Assembly: GCA_050186825.1 (NCBI GenBank)
Contig: JBFWYD010000011.1
Coordinates: forward strand, 110,698 to 174,697
DNA: 64,000 nucleotides
Source: NORP233 sp050186825
Lineage (GTDB): Bacteria > Planctomycetota > J058
Direction: 5' to 3'
Below, piece after piece: positions 1 to 8,643 of the stretch; the stretch's first letter is position 1; every line of letters begins with the position of its first letter. The notes under the pieces were generated by a model. That model was not told the DNA's origin. It saw nothing but the letters and a program-made list of their open reading frames with translations, and made no database searches. The position numbers were made by a program, and so were the translations under genes.

Positions 1-2079
1 GAGGTCCGCCTCGCGGCCGGTGGCCGCCAGCTCGGCCACCTCGAGCACCTGCTCGCGCGGCGCGCGGCGCGGCTCGCTCAGGCGCGCCCCCAGGTAGCGC
101 GCCAGGCGCCCGGCCAGCTCGGGGTCGCGCTCGCTGGTCTCGACCCGGTGCGCGAGCCGGTAGGTGTCGCCGCAGCGCTCGACCTCGTCGCGGGCCGCGA
201 GCGCGACCAGCGCGGCCTCGGCCTGGCCGGGCGAGGTGCGCGCGGCCTGGGCGAGGAGGTTCACGTCCGCGGCGCGGTCCAGGCAGGCGAGCGCCCGGAG
301 CAGGCGCCCCTCGAGGCGCGCGTCCAGCGCGGGGTCGGCCGCGGGGGTGGGCGCGAGCTGCGCCGGGGCGTCGGGGTCCCGCTCGGCCTCGCGCTCCAGG
401 TGGGCGCGGACCAGCCGCAGCACCTGGTCGGGGCTGCCATCGGCGCGCGCCTCGACGGCCTCGCGCAGCCCGCCGGGGAGCGGGGCCTCGACGGGGAGGG
501 CCAGGGCGCTGCGCGCCAGCTCGCGCGAGGCCTCGAGGTCGAGCGGGGCCAGGGCGACGGTCGTCACGCCCAGGAGCGAGTCGAGCTCGGGCGCGCGCTC
601 GCAGGTGCCGACCACGAGCAGGCGCGGGGCGGGGGGCGGCGCCTCGCCCTCCGGGGCCGGCGCGTCGCCGGGGCGGGCGCCCCCGCGCGCCCCCTCGAAC
701 CCGGGCTCGTCGCGGCCGGCCAGCGCGACCTCGCGCGCGAGCTGGCCGAGCAGCGCCAGGGTCTCGGGCCGGGCCCGGTCCAGGTCGTCGAGCAGGACCG
801 CCATCGGGCGGGCGCGCGCGACCGCGAGCAGCGCCGCGCTCAGCGCGTCGTGCAGCCGCTGGGCCGCGCCTTCGGGGTCCTGGAGCGGGGCCGGCGCAGG
901 CCCCGCGGGGAGGAGCGCGACCTGGTCGGGGAGCAGCGCGCGCAGGGCCCAGGTCTGCTCGGCCGGGAGGCCCTCGAGCAGCCGCCGCCGCTGGGGCGTG
1001 CTCAGGAGCTCGCGCAAAAGCGCGGCCAGCGGGCCGTAGGGGCCCTGACCGCCCTCGCCGCACACCCCGCGGAGCACGAGCACGTCCTCGAGCCCGAGCC
1101 GGATCGCGAGCTCGTCCACGAGCCGGCGCCGGCCGCTGCCGGGCGGGCCCTGGACCAGGGCCAGGCCGACCGCGTCGTCGCGCGAGGGCGCGGCGCCGGC
1201 GCCCGCGGGGCGGAGCAGCGGCTCGGCCAGGGCGCGGAGTCGCGAGAGCTCGGCGGTCCGCCCGACCAGCACCGTCGGCGCGGGGAGGCGCGGGGGCGGG
1301 ACGGGGGCGGTCAGGCGCTGCCCGGCCACCCGCTCGAGCGCCTCGATCGCGGCCGCCACGGTGGCGGGCCGCTCGTCGGGGAAGGGGCGCAGCAGGACCA
1401 TCACCAGGGTCGCGAGGTCGAGCGGGAGGCCAGGCGCGAGCGCCGTGGCCGACTGCGCGCGGCCCGACTCGAGCTCGAGGCTCGGCAGCGCCATCACGTC
1501 GGAGCCGGCGAGCAGGCCGTAGAGCACGAGGCCCGCCTCGTAGAGGCTGGCGCGCCGGTCGATGCGCGCGCCGACCTGGCGCTCGGGGGCCAGCCCGTGG
1601 CCGCTGCGCGGCTCGCGGCTCCCCTCGTCGATCACCCCGCCCGGGTCGATCAGGCGCAGCCGGGCCTGCCCGTCGCGCTCCTCGACCCGCAAGGACATCC
1701 GCCGCTCGCCGCGCGGGAGGAAGCCGTGGGCCTGGAAGCAGGCCAGCGCCTCGAGGAGCTGCGCCCACACCGCGACCACCTCGCTCGGGTCGCGCCCGAT
1801 CCCCCACTGGAACAGGTCCTCGCCCTCGACCAGCTCCTGCACGTAGTAGCTGCGCCCGTCCTCGAGCTCGCCGAGCTCGTGGATCTGGGCCAGGACGGGG
1901 TGCGCCGCCAGGCGGATGCGCTCGAGCTCGCGGCGGAGGCGGGCCCCGTCCTCGAGGCGGAGCACGCGCAGCATCCGCCGCTGCCCGGTCTCGCGGTCGA
2001 GCACCACGTGGGTGCTGGCCCCGAGCTCCTCGAGCACCTCGTAACGCTCCGGGAGGAGCTCTGCGGCCGTGTCGCTCAG
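1..2079 (-). CDS. Pseudokinase fused to AAA-type ATPase (3' end beyond window)
   Basis: The frame stays open on the minus strand to the window edge, so the C-terminus is missing. The N-terminal 270 or so residues follow the layout of a Hanks kinase (LPERYEVLEELGAS, then an APE-like GLAPERQVG) but lack an HRD loop, and the DFG position reads DPG; a catalytically dead kinase fold is likely. A NACHT/AAA-like module follows, with VLVGRTAEL, a Walker A-like GPPGSGRRR (Lys replaced by Arg) and a Walker B-like AVLLDDLDRA. Such kinase-AAA fusions are usually cytoplasmic signalling or scaffold regulators; no partner is visible. The start is uncertain. The only nearby ATG (2093) runs into a stop after five codons, and no ATG or GTG lies in the right frame before the conserved N-terminus. 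I use a CTG at 2079 behind a GGAG; a sequence error is possible. Confidence 0.7.
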   Translation of the reverse strand, partial: MSDTAAELLPERYEVLEELGASTHVVLDRETGQRRMLRVLRLEDGARLRRELERIRLAAHPVLAQIHELGELEDGRSYYVQELVEGEDLFQWGIGRDPSEVVAVWAQLLEALACFQAHGFLPRGERRMSLRVEERDGQARLRLIDPGGVIDEGSREPRSGHGLAPERQVGARIDRRASLYEAGLVLYGLLAGSDVMALPSLELESGRAQSATALAPGLPLDLATLVMVLLRPFPDERPATVAAAIEALERVAGQRLTAPVPPPRLPAPTVLVGRTAELSRLRALAEPLLRPAGAGAAPSRDDAVGLALVQGPPGSGRRRLVDELAIRLGLEDVLVLRGVCGEGGQGPYGPLAALLRELLSTPQRRRLLEGLPAEQTWALRALLPDQVALLPAGPAPAPLQDPEGAAQRLHDALSAALLAVARARPMAVLLDDLDRARPETLALLGQLAREVALAGRDEPGFEGARGGARPGDAPAPEGEAPPPAPRLLVVGTCERAPELDSLLGVTTVALAPLDLEASRELARSALALPVEAPLPGGLREAVEARADGSPDQVLRLVRAHLEREAERDPDAPAQLAPTPAADPALDARLEGRLLRALACLDRAADVNLLAQAARTSPGQAEAALVALAARDEVERCGDTYRLAHRVETSERDPELAGRLARYLGARLSEPRRAPREQVLEVAELAATGREADL

Positions 2080-2483
2080 GATGGGCGCTCCATGCCGCGC
2101 CGATGCTACGGAGCCGGCGAGGTCCCGGGCAACCGCCGGGGGGAAAGCGTCCCATCCTGCCCCTGCCCGGCGGGCCCCAAGCCTCCAGGAGGAACACGGA
2201 ACAGCAACAGCAACCGGGAACAGGGAATGGACCGACGGGGACCCCGAATCGATTTCCGGTCGCTGTTGCAGTTCCTGTTCCGTGTCTCCGAGCTCGTGCT
2301 TGGTCGTACTCGGACTGAATGGTCGCGCTACGCCGTCCCTCACGACCACGAGCGCGAGCGCGAGCGAACACGAGCATGGAGCGCTGGCATCCCATCGAGC
2401 GGTCGCCAGGGCAGGGCACGAGGGCCGCTCCCTTTTGCGCGCCGAGCCCCGGCGGGTCACCATCCACCCGTGAGCGACGCCCC
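2080..2483. other. Divergent intergenic region with palindromic repeat and Arg-codon-like low-complexity tract
   Basis: This is a 404-base gap between two divergent kinase-family genes. It holds the palindromic repeat listed separately (2191-2286) and a short low-complexity run at about 2343-2377 built from acgagcgcgagcg units. The frame upstream of the kinase gene stays open through this run back to 2319 and would add an Arg-rich stretch, which I regard as read-through of repeat DNA. No clear promoter was recognised. Confidence 0.5.
2191..2286. repeat. Palindromic dispersed repeat, copy 1
   Basis: An imperfect palindrome begins GGAACACGGAACAGCAACAG and ends in its near complement (GTTCCTGTTCCGTGT). 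The same element recurs, inverted, at 32630-32723. It could fold as a long hairpin of the REP/BIME type. Confidence 0.75.
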
Positions 2484-4775
2484 GTGAGTGACTCCTGGCA
2501 GGTCGACAGCGACGTGCCCTCCGGGGTGCCGACCCCGCCCCTGGAGCGGGCGGCGCCCTTCGCGCAGCCCTCGATCGTGGAGCGGATGCTCCAGCGCGGG
2601 CGGCTGGGTCGCTTCGAGATCCGCGGCCGGCTCGGGCGCGGCGGGATGGGCCTCGTGTTCCGGGCCTGGGACCCGCGCCTGGGCCGGGAGGTCGCGCTCA
2701 AGGTCGTGCCGCCCGAGCGGGCCGGCGGGGCGCGCGCGCTCGAGCGGCTGCGGCGCGAGGGCGAGGCCCTGGCGAACCTCAACCACCCCGGGATCGTGCG
2801 CGTGCACGAGGTGGGGAGCGAGGAGGGCTACCCCTTCCTGGTGTGCGAGCTGGTCCACGGGGCGCAGGAGCTGCTCAACGCCTTCGAGCCCCGCGCGCCG
2901 CAGGAGCGGGTCGCGCTCCTGATCGAGGCCGCGCGCGCGCTCGGGCACGCGCACGCGCACGGGCTGGTGCACCGCGACGTGAAGCCCAGCAACGTGCTCG
3001 TGGACCGCGAGGGCCGGGTGCGCGTGATCGACCTCGGCCTGGTGGCGGGCTCGGGCCTGGAGCGAATGACCCAGAGCGGGGCCATGGTCGGGACGCCCAA
3101 CTACATGAGCCCCGAGCAGGTCGCGGGGAAGCGTGACCGCCAGGGGCCGCCCACCGACGTGTGGGCGCTGGGCGTCCTGCTCTACCGCGCGCTCACCGAC
3201 GCGGCGCCCTTCGAGGGCGACGACCTGGCGACCCTCTCGGGCCAGATCCTCGGCACGGACCCGCCGCCCCCCTCGACGCTGGCGCCCCAGGTCTCGCCGG
3301 CGCTGGACCGGGTGACCCTGCGCGCGCTGGCCAAGCGCCCCGGCGAGCGCTACCCCGACGGCGAGGCCTTCGCGCGCGCGCTGGAGGTGGCGCTGGCGCA
3401 CCCCGAGCAGGGCTTCGCGCCCCCGAGGCGCCGCCTGGGTTGGGCCCTGCTCGGGGTGGGCGCGCTGTGCGCCGCGGGCGCGGGCCTGGCCTCCCTGGCC
3501 GCCCGCTCGCCGACGCCCGCGCCCTCCTCCTCGCCCTCCTCGCCGTCCCCGGCCGCCGCGCTCGCCTCGCCGGCCGCCTCGCCGTCGCTCGCGGCGTCCT
3601 CGGCCTCGCCCGAGCCGAGCGCGTCGTCCCCGACCGCGACGCCCGGGCCGAGCGACTCGCCCGCGACGGCGGTCACGCCCGCGCTTTCCCCCGAGCTGGC
3701 GCGGGCCGAGCAGCGGATGACGGCCGGGCGCTGGGTGGAGGCGCGGGAGCTGCTCGACGCCTTCCTGACGCGCGCCCCCAACGACGTGACCGCGCTCCGG
3801 ATGCGCGCGGTGGTGCGGCACGCCCAGGGCGACGCCATGGGCGGGGTCGAGGACGTGGAGCGCGCGCTGACGCTCGCGCCGGGCGAGCCTCAGGCCCTGC
3901 GCACGCGCGCGGAGCTACGCTTCCGGCTGGGCGACTACCGCGGGGCGCTGAAGGACATCGACGCGGTGATCGCGGCCTGCCCCGACGACCGCTTCGCCCG
4001 CCACAACCGGGTCTCGATGCTGCTCTCGGTCCAGCGCACCCAGGACGCGCGCGACGAGCTGGCGGAGATCCTGCGCCGCTTTCCCCAGGACGCCTTCGCC
4101 TACTACGAGCTGGGCGTGCTCCGCTCCCGTGAGGGAGACGCGCGCGGGGCGCTGGCCGCCTTCGACGAAGGGATCGCCCGCGACCCCGAGCACCTCGAGC
4201 TGCGCCTGCGCCGCGGACAGGAGCGGCTGAACCAGGGCCGCAACCAGGACTCGCTCGGCGACCTCGACTGGGTGCTCGAGAAGGACCCCGACAACGCGGA
4301 CGCCCTCGTGGCGCGCTGCTACGCCTACCTCTGCCTGGGGCGCCTGCGCGAGGCCCTCGCCGACGGCGAGCGCGCGGTCCGGCTCGCGCCGCGCAACGGC
4401 GCCGCCTGGGCCCACCGCGCCCACGCGCGGGCCGCGCTGGGCGACGTGGACGGCGCGGGCAGCGACTACGTGCAGGGCCTCGAGCTCGAGGCGCGCATGC
4501 CGCAGGCCTGGGCCGGGCTGGGCCGGGTCCGGCTCGGCCGGCGGGAGTACCCCGGCGCGGTCGTGGCCTTCGACCGCGCGCTCGCGCTCCAGGTCCACCC
4601 CAGCTGGCTGATCGACCGCGGGCGGGCCCACGCCGGGCTGGGAGAGCACGAGGCCGCGCTCGGCGACTACCAGGACGCCCTGCGCCTGGTCCCGGGCGAC
4701 AACCCCTACGCGGTCCGCGCCCGCCAGCTGATCGCGGTCAGCCGCGACGCGCTCCAGGCTCAGCCCCCGCGCTGA
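2484..4775 (+). CDS. Membrane serine/threonine kinase with periplasmic TPR repeats
   Basis: Hanks-type kinase of 763 residues from GTG 2484. Residues about 43-310 form the kinase: glycine loop GRLGRGGMG (48-56), VAIK-type Lys in VALKV (73), catalytic HRDVKPSN (163-170), metal-binding DLG (183-185, Leu for Phe) and activation segment GTPNYMSPEQ. A transmembrane helix (LGWALLGVGALCAAG) follows, then a Pro/Ser/Ala-rich linker, then about ten TPR-like repeats to the C-terminus. An extracytoplasmic TPR domain suggests sensing through protein contacts. An ATG at 2319 gives 55 extra Arg-rich residues translated from low-complexity DNA, so I prefer the GTG. The last 16 bases overlap the convergent glycosyltransferase gene. 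Confidence 0.9.
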   Translation: MSDSWQVDSDVPSGVPTPPLERAAPFAQPSIVERMLQRGRLGRFEIRGRLGRGGMGLVFRAWDPRLGREVALKVVPPERAGGARALERLRREGEALANLNHPGIVRVHEVGSEEGYPFLVCELVHGAQELLNAFEPRAPQERVALLIEAARALGHAHAHGLVHRDVKPSNVLVDREGRVRVIDLGLVAGSGLERMTQSGAMVGTPNYMSPEQVAGKRDRQGPPTDVWALGVLLYRALTDAAPFEGDDLATLSGQILGTDPPPPSTLAPQVSPALDRVTLRALAKRPGERYPDGEAFARALEVALAHPEQGFAPPRRRLGWALLGVGALCAAGAGLASLAARSPTPAPSSSPSSPSPAAALASPAASPSLAASSASPEPSASSPTATPGPSDSPATAVTPALSPELARAEQRMTAGRWVEARELLDAFLTRAPNDVTALRMRAVVRHAQGDAMGGVEDVERALTLAPGEPQALRTRAELRFRLGDYRGALKDIDAVIAACPDDRFARHNRVSMLLSVQRTQDARDELAEILRRFPQDAFAYYELGVLRSREGDARGALAAFDEGIARDPEHLELRLRRGQERLNQGRNQDSLGDLDWVLEKDPDNADALVARCYAYLCLGRLREALADGERAVRLAPRNGAAWAHRAHARAALGDVDGAGSDYVQGLELEARMPQAWAGLGRVRLGRREYPGAVVAFDRALALQVHPSWLIDRGRAHAGLGEHEAALGDYQDALRLVPGDNPYAVRARQLIAVSRDALQAQPPR

Positions 4776-6019
4776 GCGGCCGCGACCACCTCGGTGATCC
4801 GGGCGGGGTCGTCCACGAGGAGCTCCCGCCCGCGCCAGGCGAAGCTGCGCGAGTGGTAGCGGCCCAGGTAGCCCGCGACCATCGCGCGCAGGACGAACAG
4901 GGCCCCGAGCGGGAGGAACAGGGCGCGCCACACCGGGACCTTCATCTCGGCGCGCAGCGAGGCGTGCAGGAGCAGCGGCGCGAGCAGGGCCGCGGCGGCG
5001 AGCGCGCGCAGCGAGAGGCCGTGGAAGGCGTAGGGCTCGACCAGCCCGGCGAGGACCAGGGGCGCGACCGCGAAGGGGAGGATCCCCACGAGCAGGCAGG
5101 CCAGGGTGGCCTTGAGGAAGTAGCCGCGACCGACGCCCAGCCAGGGGGTGCCGCCCGCGATCAGGCGCGACCAGCCGGCGTGGGCCTCGGGCAGGCCCAC
5201 GTAGTTGATGCAGGTGAAGAGCGCGCCGCCGGGGAGGAAGCGGTAGGGCAGCCCGTGCTCCTTGATCAGCCGGCCCATGGCCATGTCGTCGAAGGTGAAG
5301 CCGCGCAGGGCGCGATGTCCGCCGATGCGCTGGTAGGCGTCGCGGCGCACGAGCACGAACTGGCCGTTGGCCCAGCCGGCGTGGGCCACGCCCGGCTGGT
5401 TGCTCTCGCGCAGGGGCACCGAGAGGAAGGTCGCGGTCAGGATCGTGCTCTCGAGCAGGTCGCCCCAGAAGCCCGGGTTGGGGTAGATCCCCGAGGACGA
5501 GAAGGCCTGGAGCTCGTGGCGGCGCACGAAGGCCATGGCCCGCCACAGCCCGTCGGGCCGCTGGCGCGTGTCGGCGTCCACGAACAGCAGCCACTCGTGG
5601 CGGGCCTGCTCGGCGCCGTGGGCGAGCACGTAGGTCTTGCCCGAGCGGTAGTCGCTGCGCTGCTCCTGGCCCTCGAGGTCGCCGAGCTGGAGCAGGCGGA
5701 CGCGCGGGTCGCGCGCGGCGAAGCCCTGCACGAGCTCGGCGGTGCGGTCCGTGGAGCCGTCGTCCACGACCACGACCTCGAAGCTGGGGTAGTCCCAGGC
5801 GAGCACGGTCTCGAGGCAGAGCGCGATGTTCCGCTCCTCGTCGCGGGCCGGGATGATCACGCTGACCGCGGGCGCGTCCTCACCGAGGTCCGCCCGCTGG
5901 AGCGCCTTCAGCTCGGGCTCGGCCTGCATGGCCGAGGCCTGGCGCAGGAGCGCGGCCACGAGCAGGAGGGTGGCCAGCGCCGAGAGCGCGAGCAGCCAGA
6001 ACAGGGCGGCGGAGATCAC
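4760..6019 (-). CDS. Membrane-bound family 2 glycosyltransferase
   Basis: A 419-residue protein starting at GTG 6019, whose first bases overlap the stop of the RND gene (GTGA, 6016-6019), so the two are probably translated together. There is an N-terminal membrane helix (about 5-28), then a GT-A domain with SVIIPARDEERNI (53-65), VVVVDDGSTDRT (82-93) and a DxD-type VDADT (148-152). The acceptor region has ANGQFVLVRRDAY and FDDMAMG, and about three membrane helices close the C-terminus. The layout matches polytopic transferases that glycosylate lipids, such as ceramide, carotenoid or hopanoid-associated (HpnB-like) enzymes. The RND-exporter partner suggests the product is an exported lipid. 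Substrate not determinable. Confidence 0.88.
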   Translation of the reverse strand: MISAALFWLLALSALATLLLVAALLRQASAMQAEPELKALQRADLGEDAPAVSVIIPARDEERNIALCLETVLAWDYPSFEVVVVDDGSTDRTAELVQGFAARDPRVRLLQLGDLEGQEQRSDYRSGKTYVLAHGAEQARHEWLLFVDADTRQRPDGLWRAMAFVRRHELQAFSSSGIYPNPGFWGDLLESTILTATFLSVPLRESNQPGVAHAGWANGQFVLVRRDAYQRIGGHRALRGFTFDDMAMGRLIKEHGLPYRFLPGGALFTCINYVGLPEAHAGWSRLIAGGTPWLGVGRGYFLKATLACLLVGILPFAVAPLVLAGLVEPYAFHGLSLRALAAAALLAPLLLHASLRAEMKVPVWRALFLPLGALFVLRAMVAGYLGRYHSRSFAWRGRELLVDDPARITEVVAAAQRGG

Positions 6020-8439
6020 GCGGCCGGCTCCTCGCGGGCTGAATCCTGTGTGGGCTGGGTGGGCGCCTTGGAGGGCCGGTCCGGCCAGAGGCGGAGCAAG
6101 GCCGGGAGGAGCAGCATGTCGCACAGGAAGGCGGCGATGAAGGTCATGCAGGCGATCGCGCCGAAGCGGCGCAGGGAGCCCATGTTCCCCAGCAGGTAGA
6201 CCGCGAAGCAACCGACCAGGAGCAGGGTCGTGAACAGGATCGCGCGCCCGGCGCTCCCGAGCGTGGCGCCGATCGCGGCGGCGGTGTCCTCCTCGGGATG
6301 CGCGTGGAGCTCCTCGCGCAGGCAGTGGAGGAAGTGAATCGTGTCGTCCACCACGATCCCGATCGCGATCGTGGCGATCAGGGCGATCGTGACGGAGATC
6401 GAGACCCCGAGCCAGCCCATGGCGCCGAGCACGATCACGAGCGGGACGACGTTGGGCACGAGCGAGATCAGGCCCAGGCGCAGCTCGCGGGTGGAGCCGG
6501 CCACGAGCAGGCTGACCACGATCAGGGCCAGGAGGAAGCTGTCGCGCTGGGTCTCGAGCAGGTAGTCGTTGCTGCGGCTGAGGAGCATCGCGCCGCCGGT
6601 GATGTGCGCGCGGGCCACGCCCTGGAAGCGGCGCTCGAGCTCCGCCTGGAGCCCGCCCAGGAGCGCCTTGTAGTGCTTGCTCCCGATCAGGTTCATGCGC
6701 ACCGAGATCCTGAGCGCGCTCCCGTCCACGGCCACGTGCTGGGCGTAGAACTCGGAGTCGGACGAGCTGAGCAGGGTCAGGAGCTGCGCCGTCCCGGCGT
6801 CCTTGTCGGGGACCTGCTGGGGGATCCCGAAGGCCTTGCAGATCTCGAGCAGCCCCTCGGTCACGCCGACCACGGCCTTGACCGCGGGGTGCGCCTGGCG
6901 GATCCACTCCTCGAGCGCGGCCGCGCGCACGAGCACGGCGGCCGGGGGGAGTTGATCGACGGGTGGCACGAGCGGCTCGATCACGACCTCGGCCGCGACG
7001 GTCCCGCCGATCCGCTCGTGGACGAAGGCCAGGTCCTGGCGGAGCGGCTCGTCCTCGTCGAGGTCGGCCATCAGGTCGTTGTCCACCTCGAGCCGGGTCA
7101 TCCCCGGCGCGGCCGCCAGGGTCAGGACCAGGGCCACCCCGACCACGAGCCCGGGCCGGCGCGTGACGAGCGCCTCGACGCGCGAGAGCAGCCGACCGAC
7201 CGCGTCGCCCTCGTGGGTGTCGCCGGCCGCTTGCTGGGTCGCCCCCTCCTCACCGGCCCCCAGCGGGCTCGGCTGCCAACCCGTGATCATGGCGGGCGGG
7301 ACGACCAGCAGGAGCAGGTAGGCGATCAGGCAGCCGAGCGCGGCGAACAGCCCCAGGTTGCGCACGGGGGCCAGGTTCGAGGTCAGGAGCGAGAGGAAGC
7401 CGGCCGCCGTCGTGGCCGAGGTCAGCAGGCAGGGGACCCACACCTCCCTCAGCGACTCCAGCGCGGCCTCGTCGGGCGCGAGCTTGCGGGCCAGGCGCTG
7501 GTAGGTGGCCACGAAGTGCATGCAGTCGGCGATCCCCACGCAGATCACGAGCGTGATCAGGATCGCGGAGAGCTGCGAGAGCGGGACGCCGGCCAGGCCC
7601 TGCAGCCCGAGCGTGCCGGCCAGGGTGGCGAGGATGAGGACCAGCGGCGCCAGCGCGGCGCGCAGGGTCCCGAACAGGAGGAGGAGCAGCAGGAGCGCCA
7701 CCGCCAGCCCGCCGCCGAGCGCCTTGGCCATCTCGCGCCCGAGGATCTTGGCGATCTGCTCGGTGATGATCGGCGTCCCCACGCAGCGGCAGGAGAGCCC
7801 CTGCCACTCGGGCTCGGCCAGGAGCTCGCGCATGGTCTTGGCGACCTCGATCCGCTTGGCGGGGGTCACCACCGCGCGGTCGAGCCGCACCAGGAAGGCG
7901 ACCTGCCTGGCGTCGCGCGAGATCAGGAGGTCGCGGAAGGGGAGGTACTGGAGCACGCGCGCCCGCCAGAGCGCCACGTCTTCGGGCGTCCGGGGCAGGG
8001 CCTTGGCGACGGCCCGGCTGGTGAGCTCCCCGTCCTCGTCGAAGATCACCTGCGAGTGGAGCGGCGAGCGCAGGCTCTCGACGAAGGGCAGGGCCGCGAT
8101 CCGCTCCCCGAGCGCGAGCAGCTTGCCCCGCTCGGGGTCGCGGAAGGGGTCCTGCACGTCGAACAGGAGGAACAGGACCTCGTCGCTGCCGAAGGTCTTC
8201 TGGAGCTCCTCGAACTGGTCGAGGGTCGGGTCGCCCTCGACGAACAGCGCCTCGTTGCTCACGTCGAAGCGCAGCCGCGGCGCCCCGAGCGCGGCGATCG
8301 CCAGCAGGACCAGCAGCGCGGCCGCGCAAGCGACGCGCCGCCACACCACGGCGGCCTGGAGCAGCACAGGCGCCCCCGCCGCGGCCGCCCCGCCGCTGGC
8401 CGCCGCGCTGCTGCTGGCTGGCGGGTGTCCCCCGCTCAC
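6016..8439 (-). CDS. RND/MMPL-family lipid exporter
   Basis: About 807 residues with the duplicated RND architecture. An N-terminal membrane helix and extracytoplasmic loop (RLRFDVSNEALFVEGDPT) are followed by a block of helices (LAVALLLLLLLFGTLRAALA through CVGIADCMHFV). A second loop (LEVDNDLMADLDEDEPLRQD) precedes a second helix block with GIVVDDTIHFLH. The motif GI(A/V)xDxxHF in both halves is the MMPL/SSD proton-relay signature. The family moves lipids or hydrophobic molecules out of the inner membrane; HpnN hopanoid transporters are one branch. The coupled glycosyltransferase supports a glycolipid or terpenoid-lipid cargo. Start uncertain: GTG 8439 (used) or GTG 8487, neither with a strong Shine-Dalgarno. 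Confidence 0.87.
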   Translation of the reverse strand: MSGGHPPASSSAAASGGAAAAGAPVLLQAAVVWRRVACAAALLVLLAIAALGAPRLRFDVSNEALFVEGDPTLDQFEELQKTFGSDEVLFLLFDVQDPFRDPERGKLLALGERIAALPFVESLRSPLHSQVIFDEDGELTSRAVAKALPRTPEDVALWRARVLQYLPFRDLLISRDARQVAFLVRLDRAVVTPAKRIEVAKTMRELLAEPEWQGLSCRCVGTPIITEQIAKILGREMAKALGGGLAVALLLLLLLFGTLRAALAPLVLILATLAGTLGLQGLAGVPLSQLSAILITLVICVGIADCMHFVATYQRLARKLAPDEAALESLREVWVPCLLTSATTAAGFLSLLTSNLAPVRNLGLFAALGCLIAYLLLLVVPPAMITGWQPSPLGAGEEGATQQAAGDTHEGDAVGRLLSRVEALVTRRPGLVVGVALVLTLAAAPGMTRLEVDNDLMADLDEDEPLRQDLAFVHERIGGTVAAEVVIEPLVPPVDQLPPAAVLVRAAALEEWIRQAHPAVKAVVGVTEGLLEICKAFGIPQQVPDKDAGTAQLLTLLSSSDSEFYAQHVAVDGSALRISVRMNLIGSKHYKALLGGLQAELERRFQGVARAHITGGAMLLSRSNDYLLETQRDSFLLALIVVSLLVAGSTRELRLGLISLVPNVVPLVIVLGAMGWLGVSISVTIALIATIAIGIVVDDTIHFLHCLREELHAHPEEDTAAAIGATLGSAGRAILFTTLLLVGCFAVYLLGNMGSLRRFGAIACMTFIAAFLCDMLLLPALLRLWPDRPSKAPTQPTQDSAREEPAA

Positions 8440-8552
8440 GGGGCCGCCTACGGCCTGCCCCTCGGACCCTGGTCGCTCCTCGCTCACGAGCGGGGCAGCA
8501 TGCCCGCTCGACCCACCGGGTGCCAGCGCCCCGCCCCAGGGAGCGGCCCACC

Positions 8553-8605
8553 CGGGTCGCACGGCCGGGTCGCACGGCCGGGTCGCGCGGCCGGGTCGCG
8601 CGGCT
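8553..8605 (+). repeat. 13-bp tandem repeat between divergent genes
   Basis: Four consecutive copies of CGGGTCGC(A/G)CGGC lie in the gap between the RND gene and the protease gene. They could be replication slippage or repeated operator sites; nothing further can be inferred. Confidence 0.8.
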
Positions 8606-8643
8606 AGGTTGCGCGCCGCGAGCGAACGACAGAGACTCGCGGA

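Noticed and set aside
148..2487. A 779-codon open frame on the plus strand.
   Set aside because: It is the complement of the pseudokinase-AAA gene; its product is low-complexity Arg/Gly/Ala/Leu without domains, as expected for an antisense frame in GC-rich DNA. The same applies to other very long frames, such as 42350-44380 plus, 6298-8607 plus and 54549-55850 plus.
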